Source: Siphonodentalium dalli
Lineage: Eukaryota > Mollusca > Scaphopoda > Gadilida > Siphonodentaliidae
Length of the DNA stretch: 64,000 bases
Direction: 5' to 3'
Assembly: GCA_032622095.1 (NCBI GenBank)
Contig: CP136069.1
Span: 100,966,278-101,030,277 of the forward strand
The stretch's first letter is position 1; every line of letters starts with the position of its first letter. Under the pieces are notes generated by a model. It saw only the letters and a list, made by a program, of their open reading frames with translations, ran no database searches and was not told the origin of the DNA. Of this stretch, positions 1 through 12,310 are shown one piece after another. The position numbers were made by a program, and so were the translations under genes.

Positions 1-1617
1 TTTCCACACCACGGGCGATGGGAATTCATTGGAATTAGCATATTCAATAAGGTGATGTTCAATATTATATTTACATAGAATGCACCATATGTCATGTATA
101 AAAGATGTTTCGTCTGTTGACAGACCAGATATGAAATCATACAAACGTCGTAGGAATAACTGTTTCGATGCTTTCTCGTGATTTGGCCAACAGAAAGCGC
201 CAAGCATTGAGAGTTTCCGACGATCGATCCACGATTCTAGCGAGGAACAGCCTAGACAGCCTTGTGCAATAACTGTTCGGGTCCTCGTCGGAAAACCTTG
301 CATATGCTTGATGCAAATTATGTGGGCCTTCTCAAGCTTATCTATTTGAGTTGTGTTTAGGTTCCAGAGAAGTTCACTGCCATACAACCCGGAAGGAATG
401 ACTATTGTTCTGTAAAGTTTGTATGAACTTTGAGGAGAGATACCACCCGGGTCTAGGCCAACATCGGAGAGGCCGAAATATGTCCCCCTTAATTTTGTGC
501 ATATGGCATCGACAAATTTGTTATTGAAATAGGATTTGGAAATCAGAATTCCCAGGTGAGTATAGGAGTCAACTTCGCTGAGAAAGGATGATCCAAATGG
601 CCATGATCTTGCACATTTATCGGCTTCTTGTTTTGATTCATTGAAAACCATTATGACGGTTTTCGATGAATTATAAATGAAGCGCCATTTATTACTGTAT
701 TCAATGCATAATTCATATAAGCCAATAAGACCTGGGCGGGATAGAGAGAGAAGCATCATGTCATCGGCTTGGGCGGGAGATGAACAATTCAATGAGTGGA
801 TACGAAGGCCCAATTTTGATTTCTCAATAATATGGAGGAGATCGTCTGCGTATATTTTGTACCACAGAGGTGATAATATTGATCCTTGTCTGGTTCCTTG
901 AGACAAGGAGAACCAGTCGGAATATGTTCCGTCGCTGCGGATACAACATTTTATGCCAGATAATAATTCTCGTATGATGAGCCATGTTTTGCCTTGTAAT
1001 CCTCTGTGAAATAATTTATACAAGAGGCCATTTATCCATACACAGTCGAAAGCTTTACGCACGTCCAATAGACATGAATAAAGCTTATTGTACTGTTCCC
1101 TGGCGTAACTAATACATTCTTGCACAAAACATGATGTCATGGTGCAACTGATCCCTTTTTCGAAACCATGTTGTAACGGATGGACGGCGATTGAAGATGG
1201 CATGTACGTTTCCAATCTAAGAGATATCACCCTCTCAAACAGCTTGTAAATGGCAGGTAATATGGTAATTGCTCTATAGCTATCAAAGCTGTCTTTAGGT
1301 TTTCGCCCACCCTTGTAAAGAGACACCATGACGCCCCGTTTTGCTGCAAGAGGTACGTGTGAGTATTCAAACATATATGAGAATAAATGTGCGAGGCAAT
1401 TGAGCAACGCTTCACCACAGAAAATGATGTGCTCATAGGAAATTGAGTCGTATCCATGTGCTTTGTTCCTATCTAATCTGTTGAGTAATTTACTGAGTTC
1501 ATATACGGTCACAGGGTGTGTAATAAGTACATCACATGAGCTTGAGGATGAGTGACTGGTGGTGTTAGTGATGAAATTATTTACAGAGTTATAGTTGTCT
1601 ACATCATATAATGGATA
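1..1617 (-). CDS. Non-LTR retrotransposon reverse transcriptase (partial, runs off the window)
   Basis: I checked this minus-strand frame codon by codon and it has no stop from 1617 to base 1 (539 codons). It carries the ordered RT blocks of non-LTR retrotransposons: a KAFDCVW block (about 1036-1056), a QGTRQGSILSP block (about 870-905) and the catalytic ADDMMLL block (about 748-768), followed by a thumb-like HLGILIS segment near 550. It copies element RNA at the nicked target site. The endonuclease part lies just upstream in another frame (1604-2482), one base out of register, so the original single ORF2 is broken by one frameshift near 1610. The long intact frame suggests a fairly young copy. 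Jockey/CR1-like clade is an inference; the C-terminus lies outside the window. Confidence 0.9.
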
Positions 1618-2482
1618 TTATAACTTTTGACTCCGTGAAGATTGATTTATAATATTCAGCCCATGCGCTAACTATCTCCGATCTACCTCTGAGAGTTGTG
1701 CCGTTATGTTTGAAGAACGAGAGAGAACGGTTGTGGCCCTTTCTGTTATTTTTCAGTAGGCGGTAGAACGTTGCTAAGTCAAGCTCGGCTAGATTGTCAG
1801 AGTGCTTATCGCGCAAAAATTTACTGGATTTTCTACGGTGAACAGAACGGAAGTTACGTTTTGCATCTTTATAGTTAGCATATGAAGGAAATAAGTTGCC
1901 TCTTGGTCGGCCATCTTGAATCCAGAGGACTCGTAATTCGTCCATCACTTTATGCAGGGCACGAAGTTCATCGTCCCAGAAAGGCTTCAGGTGCCTTTGA
2001 AATTTTGATATGGGAATGACTTCCCTGGATGAACGCAGAAGCGCGTTTACTATATCGTTGTAATATTGATCCAACAAGAATATATCGGTAATTTGAAACT
2101 GAGGAAGGTACGATTCCAATTTCGAATGGTAATTTTCAAGAAGATCAGTGTTGTTATTTAAAAACTTCCATTTGAATTTCTCTGGAACATGACTGAAGTT
2201 GGCTGTCTGAGAACAGTTGAGATCAAATTCTATAGACATTTCGATAGGTCTATGATTGGAAATATTAAGGGAAGCGTCATCAAATATCTGAGCATTAAGT
2301 ACCTGGTGTAAATCGCATGACCGGATAAGAAAATGGTCGATATTAGACCCGACTGCAGAATCATCAGCATGTACGGATGTTGTTATATTTGAGTCGGCGC
2401 AGAGGACTTCAATGACAGACTTTAAAGAGAAGTGTGCCAGCAATTCTTGAAATCGCTTATTACGAGCGTTTTGGACAGTCAC
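1604..2482 (-). pseudogene. Non-LTR retrotransposon endonuclease C-terminal half and linker
   Basis: The frame encodes the distal part of an APE-type endonuclease followed by the basic linker that leads to the RT. The recognisable element is the terminal SNHRPIEMS block (the SDH motif of APE endonucleases, with N for D at the second place) preceded by an IDHFLI segment. The N-terminal catalytic half is missing: the frame meets a BEL/Pao fragment of opposite orientation at about 2465-2480. It ends in TGA at 1604-1606, where a one-base shift separates it from the open RT frame. It is the upstream half of the same element, so the copy cannot make a full ORF2 product without frameshifting. Confidence 0.8.
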
Positions 2483-3297
2483 ATAAAATTATTAACGCTC
2501 ATCTCCAAGCAGTGTCTTCACTTCCTCGTCCTCAGTATAACTTGTATAGCCTTAACAGATTTCGAGATGAACTCGAATCACATGTGCGATCTCTGGAGGC
2601 GATGGATAAACATACCGTATCAACAGTATTACAAAAGTTGCCTCCTGTTATACGTTGTACGATTGTCCGTCAGTATGGAAATAGACAGTTCCGCTTAACT
2701 GAAATTTGAAAATTCCTCAGCCAAGAGATCGAAATTCTTGAAGCTGGCTGCGAAGACGGTTATTACGAGCAATCACCTGTTTCCACTATGTTCACGAGTG
2801 CCAAGAATACAATTCATAACAATATCAGTGATTCGTCTTCAAATAAGCTGTATTGTGTTTATTGTAAATCTCAAACCCACTCTTCATATTCTTGTTCTAA
2901 TGTCAGTAATTTCGAAGATAGACTCAACATCGTTAAAGAACAGAATTTGTGTTACAATTGTCTTTCTAGTTCTCACCTTGTGTTCGTTTGTGGATAAAAA
3001 TTTCGATGCAGAATTTGTCAACGTAAACATCATTCGAGTCTCTGTAACCCATCCAGAATCGCGGCTACGAACGAGTTCAACCAAAATCAGACAACTCACC
3101 AAATGTTCGCCTCATCTTCAGACACATGCGATCGATATTGTGGGTTCAATGTAAGTACAAACGATCTTGCTGACATTACCGCTTGTGTCTCGCCAACGTT
3201 GCTGAAAAATGCGGTGGCTGACGTTTCTTCCCATATAAGTTGTAAAAGTACAAATTTCCTGTTTGACAGACGGTTCACAATGCTCATTCATAACTGA
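2455..3297 (+). pseudogene. BEL/Pao retrotransposon gag with zinc knuckles (broken)
   Basis: One frame reads through a BEL/Pao-type gag interrupted by two in-frame stops, TGA at 2707-2709 and TAA at 2995-2997. The N-terminal part has the typical RFGQSHKI start, an RFRDELESHVRSLEAM helix and a LPP segment. The C-terminal part has CX2C-type knuckles: CVYCKSQTH, then LCYNCLSSSH, then CRICQRKHHSSLC. This arrangement is characteristic of BEL/Pao elements. Gag packages element RNA into particles; this copy is dead. The 5' end abuts the opposite-strand non-LTR endonuclease, and no 5' LTR is visible. The frame hands over to the protease frame near 3270 through a frameshift. Confidence 0.8.
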
Positions 3298-4217
3298 AAC
3301 ATGTGCTAAGAGACAACAACTGAACTCGATCCGTAAACGTCAAATAAACGTGTCAACATTTGGATATGGAATTCCTCAAACAAGATATCTTGATGTCGTC
3401 CGTGTGAGACTACCATGTGACACTGGGGATGTGAAACTAATTCTTCTCGTGGTTCCTCAAATCTCCACACCATTAGTACCTATCGCAATTTATCACAATA
3501 TGAGCACATCCGTGGTCTCATTGCAAATTGGCCCATCCAACAAGAAACTCCGATTCTTTCGTAATTGACATACTAATTGGTGCGGATCAGTACTATACGT
3601 TAGTTGATGGAATTCAGATTCGTGGAAAGTCAGGCCCAATAGCAGTTCAGTCAAAATTAGGATACCTCCTAGCTGGTCCGATCAAATCTTCGCTGAAATC
3701 GGACTGTATGATGTTGAGTGTGCTGACCGAGGATTGTTCAGAGAACCGTGACACTGAGGAATTTAAGAAGCACAGAGCCAATGATGTTGATTATCCAATG
3801 GAGAATATCAGTGATTTGCTTGGGAGATACGGTGAATCCATCGAATATGTTGACAATCATTGTATGGCACATTTACCTTGGTCTGACAGAGATGAATCCT
3901 TCCTTATGAATGTTGAGACTCAGACACAACAAACAGGTACAGTGGTGAGACGCCTGGGAATGACACCAGGACTTCTCAAACACGATAGCATTCTAAAGGA
4001 CACGTTGAAATGTGGATTTGATGTGAAGGTGCCAATATATGTTGTTACGCTCAATGAAACTGGTAAATGTCACTATGTTTCCCACCATCCTGTTTTCAAA
4101 GAGTCCAGAACGACGACTATCAGAACTATATTAAATTGTACTAACAAAGTTGAACGTCCGGGACATCTGTGTATCTATGTTCATGATTGTTACAACGAAC
4201 GCCAATATGAATTATGA
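3263..4217 (+). pseudogene. BEL/Pao retrotransposon protease and start of reverse transcriptase (broken)
   Basis: Two frames carry the aspartic protease and the start of RT. The first, to about 3568, starts with DGSQCSFIT, the protease active-site region; a frameshift sits exactly at the D-x-GS motif. The second, 3528-4217, has IDILIGADQYY, a GPIAVQSKLGYLLAGP block and an RLGMTPGLLKHDSILKD stretch, all typical of the BEL/Pao PR-RT linker, then PVFKESRTTTIRTILNC at the RT N-terminus. The polypeptide degenerates after about 4140 and the rest of RT, RNase H and integrase is absent, so this is an internally deleted copy. A candidate 3' LTR follows at 4263. Confidence 0.8.
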
Positions 4218-4262
4218 TCTGTTCGTGATGGTTTTAGTTATTTGTGTGCAGCTATACAACAG

Positions 4263-4936
4263 TGTAACTGTTTTCTTTTGCCTCCCCGGGGCGTGTCGGG
4301 GAAAAGCTTTGGTGTGGCCTATAGCCAACACTTCACTCCACTGAGCATAAGCATACGCATGAACTGTACCCACCTCGCGGCCAAGTTGTATTGTTAGTCA
4401 GTTGTTTATATCAGCTAATATAGTATACACCGAAACTCGCTTAGTTAGAATCTTTCCCAAACAGAAACTGCTGCCAGCCAATTACCATACAAGTAATTCA
4501 TAGGAAGTAATGGGAGTATAGGAAAAGGAGTCTATATGGATTATGGAACCAATGGCTAACTTAGCTCCAACTTATTTAAACACTTACAGAAGCATTTTCA
4601 TATACTTCCAATGAACCAAACCTCGGAACCAAATTATTGGTTACTTCTATGGGACAAGATTAAATTATATATGACACCCATTTCAATTATTCTTGCAATG
4701 CATACATGAGAAAAAACATATTTGACGATAAAGTATTGAAAAATAGCAGACATTCACGTGATAATCACAGAGCCATGGATAACGCGGTATAATAGCGAGT
4801 GCTCAGACTGACCATACTTATAAATAAATCCCTTGCCACTTATACTCGTGAGCAACATTTAATGAATGAAAGTAAGCGTTGAGATCTACAAGACATTACT
4901 AGTACATAAACTGGTTGGTCACCGAGGAGTGTTACT
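4263..4936 (+). repeat. Candidate BEL/Pao 3' LTR
   Basis: The segment begins TGTAACTG and ends with GTGTTAC, giving a short terminal inversion (TGTAAC/GTTAC). It has a GC-rich start (CCTCCCCGGGGCGTGTCGGG) and an AATAAA inside TATAAATAAATC near 4820. It directly follows the deleted gag-pro-RT remnant. No second LTR copy exists in the window to prove it, and there is no clear polypurine tract before it, so the call rests on position and end structure only. Confidence 0.4.
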
Positions 4937-6300
4937 GACCAATTCGGAGCGGAGGCCGATATAACGTGTGCGAGGTGACCATGCAGTCACCATAATATCA
5001 CTCGTCTGTCTTGTGGTGTTGCCTGACACCAACAACGCCGCTCCCCGGTTCATTTGGTTTACTAATAGTATCGATCGACCGATGTTCCATTCGTGATAAC
5101 TGGGGTACTTCACAACTGGTTTATTTTGCGATTTCAGCAGAATGTTGCTTTACCAGCCTGGGGAAATTGAGGAGTATCTGGTCTAATGTCTTTAAAACGT
5201 ACTTCTCCTTCGAGGGCCAATTTGTTCGTTTGACTGGGCCCCACACATATCCTCGCTTTCTCTTTCTGAAAAATAACATACAAGGTAAGATAAAGTCTAT
5301 TGCAAAAACATGTCAATTCACAACATCGTCACGGCCACATCTAACTGCATGTATGCTATTTTGTGGTAGATATATCTCACACGTAAACGGCCTCAACTAA
5401 TAGGTGTCGAGATTCACTTTTGTTCAAATGTTGGAAATTTTAGAACCTTAGACTTAGTGGGGTGTCAGGTTGGAAATTCCCAACACTGTGAAGCTTGAGG
5501 CCAGGATTTTGCGATTTTCATGTTCAGATTTCAAAATTTTCTCACACTGTGCCCAACTGTGATCGGATTTTCAGGTTTATACTAGCAGAACCATGGTCCG
5601 CCCAGTGCATGATCACAAGTCTACTGATCCATCCAGAATAGGCGACCATCCAGGTCTGTGAAGGGACAGCCGATGCGGGATGTAATTTGAATTACGCAAA
5701 AGTTATGAGTCACCCCCCAGAACGGAGACCCTCTAGCTGTACGTCCCTGCCCGCCATGTTTATTTTACGACGCGGTTTTAGATAGGCCTAAAATAGAAAT
5801 ACCACCCATAGAATCATGTCCGACCTAAAATATGTGTCAAATACCTAAGAAATAGCGATATCAAAACAATAATTTCCACTCCTCAAAAATTGACAAGGGT
5901 CTTTCGTCGCTTGGAAGTCAAAGCAGAATTTTCTCACTAAGTTTTACGTTTAGGAATTGATATGCATAGAGAAATTGTCTACATATATTTAAATAACCGT
6001 TCCATTGATGTATTATACAGTATAACTTCATAATTTATCCGTTTTGACCAAAACCCTCATGAACGCTTTGTGGCCTTTTAAGAAATCATTTAGATTCGTC
6101 TTGAATTAAATGCGACGTTTGTTTCAACAGACGAATTTAGAATTAAACTCGAATTCGAGTCGTCGGTAGTGCGACGTTTGTTCCAATGGTCAGGGTCAAG
6201 AAAGACGAGCTGGAAGTGACGCAACGCCATTTTATTATCGCGTATCAATTGCTTCACCAGCAACTTATTCCATATTCGGGAAAGTTCGGGGATTGTAGCA
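4937..6300. other. Non-coding stretch, no gene recognised
   Basis: No conserved coding signal is visible. Around 5424-5500 it holds a GTTGGAAATT...AATTCCCAAC palindromic motif that recurs near 34.08 kb and 44.37 kb. The open frame at 5011-5400 has no recognisable domain and is treated as chance. Confidence 0.5.
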
Positions 6301-6309
6301 AATGACCCC

Positions 6310-6670
6310 ATATATATATATACATAAGTTTGGCCACCTGGGCCAAACTTTTTGGGCCAACGCCGAAAAAGTGGATCGAAAATAAATTTTCGTTCTACTC
6401 GGTCTGGAAAATTTAGGAAATTGTGTCAGACGGTCCCATATTCATAAATGGCCACCTGGTCCGAACATTTTTGACCAAAAACATCTTGGCCGAGTTTCAA
6501 AAAGTGGTCCGAAAATGAGTTGCCGCTCTGGTCGGTCATGAACATTTTGGAAATTGTGGAAAATGACCACGAGAACGTCGTGAATGAGGACGACAATTTG
6601 TGCCAACAAAATATGGTCGAAAAGTCGGAAATGGGTGGAAAATAGGCAAGGTCCGAAAATAAAACGAAAT
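6310..6670. repeat. Interspersed repeat, GCCACCTGGGCCAAAC family, internally tandem
   Basis: The motif GCCACCTGGGCCAAACTTTTTGG followed by a CGAAAAAGTGG segment and a CTCGGTC..GAAAATTT segment occurs about twice here. It recurs at about 28675-29030 in the same order, so it is a dispersed family with an internally repeated unit of roughly 140 bp. Type unknown. Confidence 0.6.
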
Positions 6671-6679
6671 TGCCACCGT

Positions 6680-7510
6680 TCCAGCCCAGCCATGTCACCA
6701 TCAGATCCCACCCCTGCCACCATTGCATCACACTGTTTATTCCTACATCTGCTATATTAGTATATCTCATCTAACCCTTCCATCACACCCCTTCCACTAT
6801 CAAATCCCACTCATGCTGCCATTTAATCCCACCACTGCCACCACTTAATCCCACCTTCCACCATTTCATCGCACACTGTCCACCATCTCATCGCTCGATG
6901 TCACCAAACTATCCCAGCTAGTCGGAGAGTCCAGAAAGTTTTATGCGAACTATTGAGTACGAAAGGTTTGATGTACCTGAATTGTCGGGAGGACCGGGCG
7001 GACGGAACAAACCCAACTCTTAAGTTCCGCCGTAAAGGGGTCAGGGAAAATCACTTTAAACAAACTTTCCAGAACGAGCATGACGTTTGTCGTGATCATA
7101 CCTGGATACAACACTGATCGTAAAACATAGCTTAAGAAGGGGTCTTTTTGCAACCCCCCAAGTTCTACTCGAACTATCGCTTACGTCGTTGTAAGTTACT
7201 ATTTGTCGATCTTAGATATATATACTGAACACAGAAACCCAATTAAGACAGTATTGTCAGATAAGAAGGTGTAGTTTGACCTCTCCCATAAAACTGCGGA
7301 AATTCGCTATCTGTCCGGGAGATGATAGCCCATGGTACTCCTACATGCGCATCAGGACCTCTCATTTTCTTCCTTATTATGTCTTAAATTTCAAGCAATT
7401 TTAACATAAAAAGTGACCACATAGACACCAGATAAGATGGCGTCAAACATGGCTGCCGTTTATCAGATGAGGTACTAAGTCAGTTTGATCAGAATTATAA
7501 AGAGAAAAGT
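6680..7510. other. Non-coding stretch with CCACCATTT-rich low-complexity part
   Basis: Between about 6690 and 6900 the sequence is a degenerate array of CCCACCACTGCCACCATT-like words. The rest to 7510 shows no coding or transposon signature that I recognise. Confidence 0.4.
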
Positions 7511-9560
7511 GTATCAACGAGCATCTCAAACCATCAATTGAGAACCCCACACCATCCCATGTGTGTCCAATGAAAACCAATCAATGAGTGTTCATACCCA
7601 TCCAATGGCAGCCCCGTGCAACATGACGATGCCTTAAACCACAAGGACCAGTGTCTAAAACATCCAACTGGTGTCTAATAGCACCCCATGCAGAATATCC
7701 CACACCATCGAATGATTGTCCCAACTATTGTACAAAATCATCCATCGAATATCTTAAACCACACAGAGAGTGTCTCTTGGTTTGGAAAAACCACTGGGTT
7801 GTTTGGAACACTCATTTGATGGTCTTAACCCTTTAACGACTGTAGCTTCTTGAAATTTTGCGAAAAACCTGTGCCATATAGGGCGCATCGCATATATAAG
7901 AAAATGCATTGGCCTAACAAAACTTACCTAGACCATGCAAGCCACGGCATTCTCTTATATATGCAAGACTCCCTATGAGAGAATGAATGGCACATAGAAT
8001 CATTAAAGTTGCAGCAGCTAAGCACCCACCAAGAAAGGGTTAAATGCTCGGTGGAGGATTTTGTACACTAGTTTGGATGTATTGGAATGCCAGTTAGTAG
8101 ATGGTTTGAGACACCATTTGGGTGGAGTGGGAACTCAATGGCTGGTTTGTGATACTAGTTTTATGGTCTGGATCACTGGCTGGGTGGTTTGTGACACACA
8201 TTACATGGTTTTAGACACCAATTGGGTGGTGTTGGACACTCGATGTGGATATGGGACACATGTGTGGTGGAATGGGACACTAATTTGTCGATTTGTTCAC
8301 TGACTGGGCCATTGGACGGATTGAGACGACTTTTGGTGATTTGGGACACCTGTTATATGACATAGAACTCTCCCCGGATGACGTGGGTCTCTTGTTGTGA
8401 GGTATTGGGTGCATATTATACACTCTTTTCCTTTCGAACACTCGTTGGATGGTTTGGGACACTCGTTGTGTGGTTTGGGGCAATCATTGGATGGATGGAT
8501 TGACCACTCGATTGATTTGGAGCACTCGTTGGATGGCGAGGGAAGCTTATTTTGGTAGTTTGGGACCAAACCTATGTGGTTTGGAACACAAGTTGCATTG
8601 TTTTGGGGCACTACCGTACAATGTGGTTTGTAAAAATCGTTGCAGGGTTGCGACACTAATCGGGTGAATTGAGACACACCTTGGATGCCTTGCGATACTA
8701 ATTGTGTGGGTTAGGACACCAGATGCATGGTTTGTGGGACTATTTGTGTGGGTCGGGAATCAGATGCATTTGGTATGGGGCACTATTTAATTGTTTGTGA
8801 CACCCAATTGATGGTTTGAGACACCAATTGGGTGATTTTTGGACACTATGTGTGGGTATCGGACACACGAGTGGTTGAATGCGATACTAATTTGTCGATT
8901 GGTTCACTTGTCGGTCCGTTAAATGGATTGAGACGACAGTTGGTGGTTTGGGACACCTGTTGTATGACATAGGACTCTCCTCGGATGGCCTGGGACACTA
9001 GTTTTGGTGCATGTTGGACACTCTTTTCCTTTCGAACACTCGCTGGATGGTTTGGGACACTCATTTGGTGGTTTGGGGCAATCATTGGATGGATTGACCC
9101 ACTCGTTGTATGATTTGGAGCACTCGTTAGATGGTTAGGGACACTCATTTTTGGTAGTTTGGGACAAAACCTGTGTAGTTTGGAACACCAGTTGAATTGT
9201 TTGGGGCACTACCATACAACGTGGTTTGGAACAATCGTTGCAGAGTTGCGACAATAATCGTGTGAATTTAGATGGCTTGTGATGGCTTGTGGCACTCATT
9301 GTGTGGACCAGGACACCAGATGCATGGCTTGGGGACTATGTGGGTTGGGAACCAGTTGCATCTGATTTGTGGCACTACATTGTGGTTTGGGAAACTCGTT
9401 GGATGGATTATTTACGATGTTTACTCGGGACAATATTTGTATTTGGGGCACCAGACGTATGGATTTAGATACTCATAGATTGGTTTTGGATACTAGGTAG
9501 GTGACTCAGTATATTGTTTGGTACACTCGTTAGGTGGTTTGGGACACTCATTTGATGTAT
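7510..9560. repeat. Degenerate minisatellite, TTTGGGACACTCGTTGGATGG family, with higher-order repeat
   Basis: The unit is about 24 bp (variants of TTTGGGACACTCGTTGGATGG). Up to about 7770 the array reads as the reverse complement (AAACCATCCAATGAGTGTCC-like); after that it is in forward orientation. Superimposed is a higher-order repeat: the block starting near 8315 (TGGATTGAGACGACTTTTGG) recurs near 8925 with its neighbours in order, a period of about 605 bp. Open frames here are by-products of a unit length divisible by three. Confidence 0.85.
7825..8043. mobile_element. piggyBac-like MITE (TTAA target duplication)
   Basis: The 219-bp segment is bounded by TTAA on both sides with terminal inverted repeats TTAACCCTTT/AAAGGGTTAA. 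Its interior is also palindromic: GTGCCATATAGGG...ATATATAAGAAAATGCATTGG is mirrored by GCATTCTCTTATATATGC...CCCTATGAG...GGCAC. TTAA duplication with a CCCTTT end is the pattern of piggyBac-type non-autonomous elements. It interrupts the minisatellite array. No coding capacity. Confidence 0.75.
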
Positions 9561-10086
9561 TCTGAAATAGTTTGGTGGCTTTGGAAACTTGTATGATGGC
9601 ATATATACCACTACTTATTGGCTATATATTTATTCGATATTTGAAGATTTAGTTTAAAAAGTTAAAAAGTTAGAAATTAAAAAAGCACTTCAATTTTCGT
9701 CGTCATTTTTGAAAACTCGGGTTATCACATATTATTATTGGATTAGGATTGGACATCATGTATGGTGGCGCAACCGGCACCTATGGTGCTCTTTTTACTA
9801 GTTCCGGTTGCCATTTTGTCCTCCATTTTGGATTTTTTTTCAGTCAAATTATGCATGAAATGACAGGCATATGCCATGGACCGGAAATGGTCGCCATATT
9901 TCTCGGTACATACACTGGACGAGATCACCTTTTAACGTCGAAATAGTTTGAGCAGACATCCTTACAAAAAAAAATGAATGAAGTTTAATCCTGGCGGGGG
10001 TATGCACTTTGACCGACCTTGTTCCTGGACTAAAATTTCAATTTTCATTTTCTTATGTTTTTCTGCATTTTTTTTTACCCAAAAAT

Positions 10087-11789
10087 CAGGGGGGGGGGGG
10101 GGTAGTAAAAAAAATTGCAGGAAGGTATGCCGTTTTTTTGCATCTGGCATTTTCGGGGACCCACCACCCCCAAACCTGCAAATAAATTAATTTTCTACTC
10201 CCAATTTTTTGACACCCCCCCCCCCAAATTTCACGAAAATTGGTCTAAAATCGCATAAAACTCTACTGATATCACTCATATGACTGGGAATGATCTCAAT
10301 TGGTTCAGATAACAGTTTAACCTGTTTCAAAAGCTGTTTTAATTGAAAAAAAAATGTTTTATAAATTGCTGATCATCTGTAAACTTAGGTCATTGTGCAG
10401 AATGCAAAATATTTCATAATTTCTGACTATTTCCTGATTAGTCTGTCAACCAGCCCATTATCTAACATATTCCATACCACTTATGTTAGTCTACTGGAGC
10501 AACTTACTTCTATTATACTAAGCTAGCTGAAACAGTCTCCCTTTGTGAACATATACCTGTGGGACTTGGCACTCATTTTTTATCTTAGACAGAGCCTTCA
10601 TTTGGCACTTCAAGCACATTTGGTCATGAAACATTTTGATTTATATATATTGTTTTAATATTTTTTTTTAAAGATTGAATTCCTTGCTCAGTTTAACAAA
10701 ACCAATTTTATTTTATTTTTTTTAATTAAAATCTTTTGAAAAATAATACCATTATAACATCCACCAGGGTACCCCGAGTCACCACACCAAATTTGGTTGA
10801 ATTCGGTCCAGGGGTCTGAGAGAAAAATCTTGACAGATCCTATTTGTTTATATATATAGATGACAGACAGTTTAATACAGCACTATACCAGACTTGGATA
10901 CTTTAGGTCTTGTGAGAGATCATCTGAGTTGAAAGACATGCAAATAGTTCACTGATTGGCTTGATGCACTGATAACAGATATTTTCTACCCATTGATAGT
11001 CACATTAGTAATGTTTGAGACAGTTACTCGCTCTTTTTCCATGCACACAATGATCTATGCATTGGTTACATCAGGACAAGTTTACTTATATATTCAAACT
11101 TATGTCATAGTACAGGATACACACAATTCCATAATTTCTAACCATTTAGTCTGTCAACCAGCCCACTATCTGGCATTATGCCTTAACACTTTTGTATATA
11201 GTCTACTGGAGCAACCTCTGTTATAATAAATGACAAACAGTCACTATGCCAGACTTGGATATTTTAGGTGTTGTGAGAGTAGCCGATCATATGAGTTGAT
11301 AGACATGCAAATATTTCACTGATTGGCTTGATGCACTGATGAACAGTGTGATGACAGTTATATTCAAGCCATTGATAGTCACATTAATTTTTGAGACAGT
11401 TGCTCACTCTTTTTTCATGCACACAATGATCTAGGCTTTAGTTACATCAAGACAAGTTTATTTATTTCAGTTTTACATTTCTCGAAGCTTCTTTCCAAAG
11501 GGTGTCGGGAAAGATTTTTTTCACCACACCGCCCCATAATGCAACATGCCATAGCTTAATGTCATCTCCACTAAGGCCCATATGAGGTCACAGTAACATA
11601 AATATGGTGTTTTTGCAGTTATAAATCCTTATAATATGTTTTAAACTGTTACAAATGTCAAATAAGGGCACAAAAGGTCTTTAGTAAAACATTTGCATGA
11701 GGTTGTAAAAAACACGTTTTTTGCCCCTTGGGCCACCCACCACCCCGGCATACCTTCCTGCAAATTGTTTTACTACCCCCCCCCCCCTG
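10087..11789. mobile_element. CAGGGG-ended non-autonomous DNA transposon, copy 1 (1.7 kb)
   Basis: The left end, a C-A-(G)n run followed by TAGTAAAAAAAATTGCAGG and AAGGTATGCC, is mirrored at the right end by GGCATACCTTCCTGCAAATT, TTTTACTA and a (C)n-TG run. The 7-bp CAAAAAT lies immediately outside both ends (10080-10086 and 11790-11796), consistent with a target-site duplication. CAGGG-type ends suggest the hAT superfamily, whose duplications are normally 8 bp. No transposase ORF is present; the interior holds a roughly 710-bp imperfect duplication. Confidence 0.7.
10440..11465. repeat. Internal direct duplication inside the CAGGGG element
   Basis: The stretch GTCTGTCAACCAGCCCATTATC...GTCTACTGGAGCAAC (10441-10505) recurs at about 11149-11215. 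The block from GACAAACAG/GACAGACAG..CCAGACTTGGATA..TTTTAGGT through GATTGGCTTGATGCACTGAT to the CACACAATGATCTA segment (10861-11090) recurs at about 11229-11465. The copies are diverged, so the duplication is old. Confidence 0.7.
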
Positions 11790-11814
11790 CAAAAATAACG
11801 AGTTTTCCTCCCTG

Positions 11815-12310
11815 AAACTGTCGGAAATTTTGGCTGTTTGGTCATATTTAGCAGTTATATTTACAGAATTGACACCAAAAACAGCTTATTATAAATTTAT
11901 TCCGGGTTCACCTCAAAATTGTTCTTTGTATGTGCAAATAAAAGTAAATTTTCGTGTTTTTGGGGGTACATTAAAAAACCCCTTCTGAAATGAAAACGCC
12001 AGGGAATTTCGTTTCAGAAATTGTGTATCATCGATCAGTAATGACTAGAGCACTATTAATACAAAAATCAGCTTTAAAATTGTACTCGAACGTGCAAATA
12101 GAAGTCATTTTTGGGGGGTACTATCAAAAACCCCGTTATGAAATGAAAACGCCAGGAAATTTCGTTTCAGAAATTGTGTATTATTGATCAGTGTTTGCTG
12201 GAGCACTATTAATATAAAAATCAGCTTTGTACTCAAAAGTGTAAATAGAAGTCATTTTGGGGGGTTTTTGTGTGATCTCTGGCCCATAAACGCCAGGAAT
12301 ACGGAACTTA
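11815..12310. repeat. Tandem repeat of about 140 bp (ATTTCGTTTCAGAAATTGTG units)
   Basis: Units contain CGCCAGGGAATTTCGTTTCAG, TGATCAGT..TGGAGCACTATTAATA, AAAATCAGCTTT and GTGCAAATAGAAGTCATTTT in that order. Three copies of varying completeness are visible from about 11890, and a further partial copy lies at 17070-17240, where the region is not interrupted by the 12.3-13.5 kb insertion. Confidence 0.75.

Noticed and set aside
5011-5400. 129-codon open frame
   Set aside because: No recognisable domain or splice context, adjacent to LTR-like sequence.
8280-9148. Proline/asparagine-rich open frames
   Set aside because: Translation of a degenerate minisatellite, not a protein family.
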